From assembly GCA_028702245.1 (NCBI GenBank), contig JAQVPE010000052.1, positions 1-6,313 of the forward strand: 6,313 nt of DNA, written 5' to 3'. The DNA comes from Candidatus Izemoplasmatales bacterium (GTDB lineage: Bacteria > Bacillota_I > Bacilli_A > Izemoplasmatales > Hujiaoplasmataceae). Each line of letters opens with the position of its first letter. The stretch's first letter is position 1. The notes under the pieces are model-generated. The model was not told where the DNA came from. It searched no databases and worked only from the letters and a program-made list of their open reading frames with translations. Positions 4,998 to 6,313 of this stretch are shown here, one piece after another. Position numbers and translations under genes: made by a program.

Positions 4998-6122
4998 ATG
5001 AATTTCACCATATCGACAAGTGTGCTTCTAAATAATTTACTCATATCTCAAAAAGCTTTATCAACCAAAACGCCAGCGCCATATCTTCAAGGCATCAAGC
5101 TTGAAGCGTCTCAAAATGAGATCGTCTTGATCACAAGCAATTCCGATATTTCCATCAAAATCTCAATCAAAGATGAAAGTCTAAAAATTGAGTCTGGTGG
5201 CGAAGTTTTGATTCCCGGAAAATTCTTTGTGGAGATTTTGCGGAAACTTGAAGGCGACAGCGTAGAACTATCGGTTATCGACAATAATATATTGCGGATC
5301 ATCGCCGGAGAATCCGATGTGACCCTCAATTTACTCAATGTCGACGATTATCCCGAGTTGGAGTTTCCGATCAACGACGACCCTATCAAAATCGATTCCA
5401 AATTGATGAAATCAATCATCAAACAAACAACCTTTGCCACATCAGCGATTGAGAACAGACCGATTTTGACTGGTGTAAATATCCGTGTCGAAGGCGAAAA
5501 ACTAAGCGCAATCGCCACTGATTCTTTTAGACTCAGTCAAAAAATGATCACAATACCTAAAAACCAAGATAATATGAATGTTGTGATTCCCGGGCGAAGT
5601 CTTGATGAACTCTTTAAAATCCAGGAACTAAATTTAGACGAGATACTCATTCATTTGAATCACAAGTCAATTTTGTTTGAATATGGAAACGTTTTGTTTC
5701 AATCAAGACTTTTGGAAGGCAACTTCCCAGAAACGTCCAGATTGATTCCAACTGAATTTCCGGTAATAATCAAATTCAACAAAGACAAGCTTTATACCGC
5801 CATCGAAAGAGCTTCTTTGCTTTCTTCAAAAGAGGGATCTTCGAGTATTGTCAAACTCAATCTCAAAAGCGACAACGTCGTTGAGATCACCTCAAACTCT
5901 CCTGAACTTGGCAAAGTCACCGAAAAGGTATATCCGCTCGACAACGCCGTTGGAATGCCAATCAAAATAGCCTTCAGTTCCAAGTATTTCATGGACGCTT
6001 TGAAAACATTCAATTCCGGAGAAATATATGTTAAGTTTACCGGCGAGATTCGGCCGTTTGTTATCGAAGGCGACGATGATCCCGGCGTTATTCAACTGAT
6101 TCTACCGGTAAGAACCGAATAA
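4998..6122 (+). CDS. dnaN: DNA polymerase III beta subunit (sliding clamp)
   Basis: The 374-residue clamp forms a ring dimer around DNA that tethers the replicative polymerase and recruits other replication and repair proteins. The three tandem clamp domains span about residues 1-120, 128-245 and 252-374. Recognisable segments include FATSAIENRPILTGV, then AIATDSFRLSQK in domain 2 (canonically ATDSHRL), the RLLEGNFPETSRLIP junction, and the canonical C-terminal LILPVRTE. The ATG at 4998-5000 is preceded by GGAGG (4987-4991) with 6-nt spacing. A TTG at 4983 in the same frame lies upstream of that site and is rejected as the start. dnaA precedes and a strong terminator follows, so dnaN is the last gene of this unit, unlike Bacillus where yaaA, recF and gyrB continue. 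Confidence 0.98.
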   Translation: MNFTISTSVLLNNLLISQKALSTKTPAPYLQGIKLEASQNEIVLITSNSDISIKISIKDESLKIESGGEVLIPGKFFVEILRKLEGDSVELSVIDNNILRIIAGESDVTLNLLNVDDYPELEFPINDDPIKIDSKLMKSIIKQTTFATSAIENRPILTGVNIRVEGEKLSAIATDSFRLSQKMITIPKNQDNMNVVIPGRSLDELFKIQELNLDEILIHLNHKSILFEYGNVLFQSRLLEGNFPETSRLIPTEFPVIIKFNKDKLYTAIERASLLSSKEGSSSIVKLNLKSDNVVEITSNSPELGKVTEKVYPLDNAVGMPIKIAFSSKYFMDALKTFNSGEIYVKFTGEIRPFVIEGDDDPGVIQLILPVRTE

Positions 6123-6135
6123 TCACCCACCAAAC

Positions 6136-6164
6136 AAACAGAGTCCTCGACTCTGTTTTTCTTT
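6136..6164 (+). terminator. Intrinsic terminator after dnaN
   Basis: AAACAGAGTC (6136-6145) and GACTCTGTTT (6149-6158) form a perfect 10-bp stem with a CTC loop, followed by TTTTTCTTT. It starts 13 nt after the dnaN stop and separates dnaN from the next gene, which has its own promoter. It would be a complete terminator for the dnaA-dnaN transcript. Confidence 0.93.
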
Positions 6165-6179
6165 GGTTCGTGGTTGCTT

Positions 6180-6207
6180 TTGAAGTAGAATGATGATATT
6201 ATCTAAT
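6180..6207 (+). promoter_or_regulatory. Promoter of the FAD-dependent oxidoreductase gene
   Basis: TTGAAG (6180-6185, four of six -35 matches) is separated by 16 nt from TCTAAT (6202-6207, five of six -10 matches). It lies between the dnaN terminator and the next gene, exactly where a promoter is needed. Initiation near 6214 gives a leader of about 18 nt containing the ribosome binding site AAAGGGA (6218-6224). Confidence 0.5.
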
Positions 6208-6231
6208 CGGCTTTTTGAAAGGGATGTTTTG

Positions 6232-6313
6232 ATGGATAATCGATATGATGTCATCATTGTCGGCGCCGGACCCGCGGGGTACATGTGCGCATATGAATTA
6301 ACTGTAAAAAAAC
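6232..6313 (+). CDS. FAD/NAD(P)-binding oxidoreductase, N-terminal fragment
   Basis: Only the first 27 codons are present, because the gene runs off the right edge. The protein starts MDNRYDVIIVGAGPAGYM, continuing CAYELTVKK. DVIIVGAGPAG (residues 6-16) is the beta-alpha-beta dinucleotide-binding fingerprint (GxGxxG) that binds the ADP part of FAD in flavoprotein oxidoreductases. The following AGYMCAYEL resembles the COG2509-type FAD-dependent dehydrogenases, which often read GPAGIFAAYEL, but too little is visible to decide among flavoprotein families. The ATG at 6232 has AAAGGGA 7 nt upstream. An ATG at 6224 meets a stop after two codons and cannot be the start. It is its own transcription unit after the dnaN terminator. 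Confidence 0.85.
   Translation, partial: MDNRYDVIIVGAGPAGYMCAYELTVKK

Overview
This window is the chromosomal replication-origin neighbourhood of a low-to-moderate GC member of the Bacillota/Mycoplasmatota lineage. The order rpmH-rnpA-yidC-jag on one strand, diverging from dnaA-dnaN on the other, is the classic Gram-positive oriC arrangement. My best taxonomic guess is a relative of the Acholeplasmatales/Izemoplasmatales or a similar reduced Bacilli clade. This guess rests on the compact gene set, the gene placed after dnaN, and pth sitting directly behind jag. It is inference and was not tested by any search. All tryptophans in the complete genes are TGG, and every complete gene ends in TAA or TAG. 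The standard bacterial code therefore fits, and there is no sign of TGA read as tryptophan.

Left arm (minus strand, read right to left). A perfect-consensus sigma-A promoter (TTGACA-17-TATAAT, 3136-3164) drives rpmH (ribosomal protein L34, 2952-3095). A terminator-like hairpin in the rpmH-rnpA gap comes next, then rnpA (RNase P protein, probable TTG start), yidC (membrane insertase, a lipoprotein with an unusual N-terminal domain), jag (KH/R3H RNA-binding protein) and pth (peptidyl-tRNA hydrolase). The five genes are tightly packed and end at a strong C(UUCG)G-loop terminator that overlaps the pth stop codon. Beyond it, a separate unit starts: an extended -10 promoter inside a 10-bp inverted repeat, then the 5' end of a short-chain dehydrogenase cut by the window edge.

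Centre. The 364 bp between rpmH and dnaA hold several DnaA boxes, including one perfect TTATCCACA and several one-mismatch copies, and two candidate dnaA promoters interleaved with them. dnaA (3460-4836) follows. The roughly 160 bp dnaA-dnaN gap has an extended -10 promoter, a small hairpin, a GC-richer patch and then a run of TAA triplets running into AT-rich DNA. This resembles the GC-rich/DnaA-trio/AT-rich order of the Bacillus unwinding element, so the origin is probably bipartite around dnaA.

Right arm (plus strand). dnaN (4998-6122) ends at a strong intrinsic terminator. A new promoter then starts a FAD-dependent oxidoreductase truncated by the window end. The yaaA-recF-gyrB-gyrA run that follows dnaN in Bacillus is not present here.

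Most of the window is well-known housekeeping biology. The items most worth a second look are the BLIP/SmpA-like domain fused to YidC, the hairpin between rpmH and rnpA, the inverted repeat framing the dehydrogenase promoter, and the TAA-triplet tract. I found no clear sign of a wholly new system.
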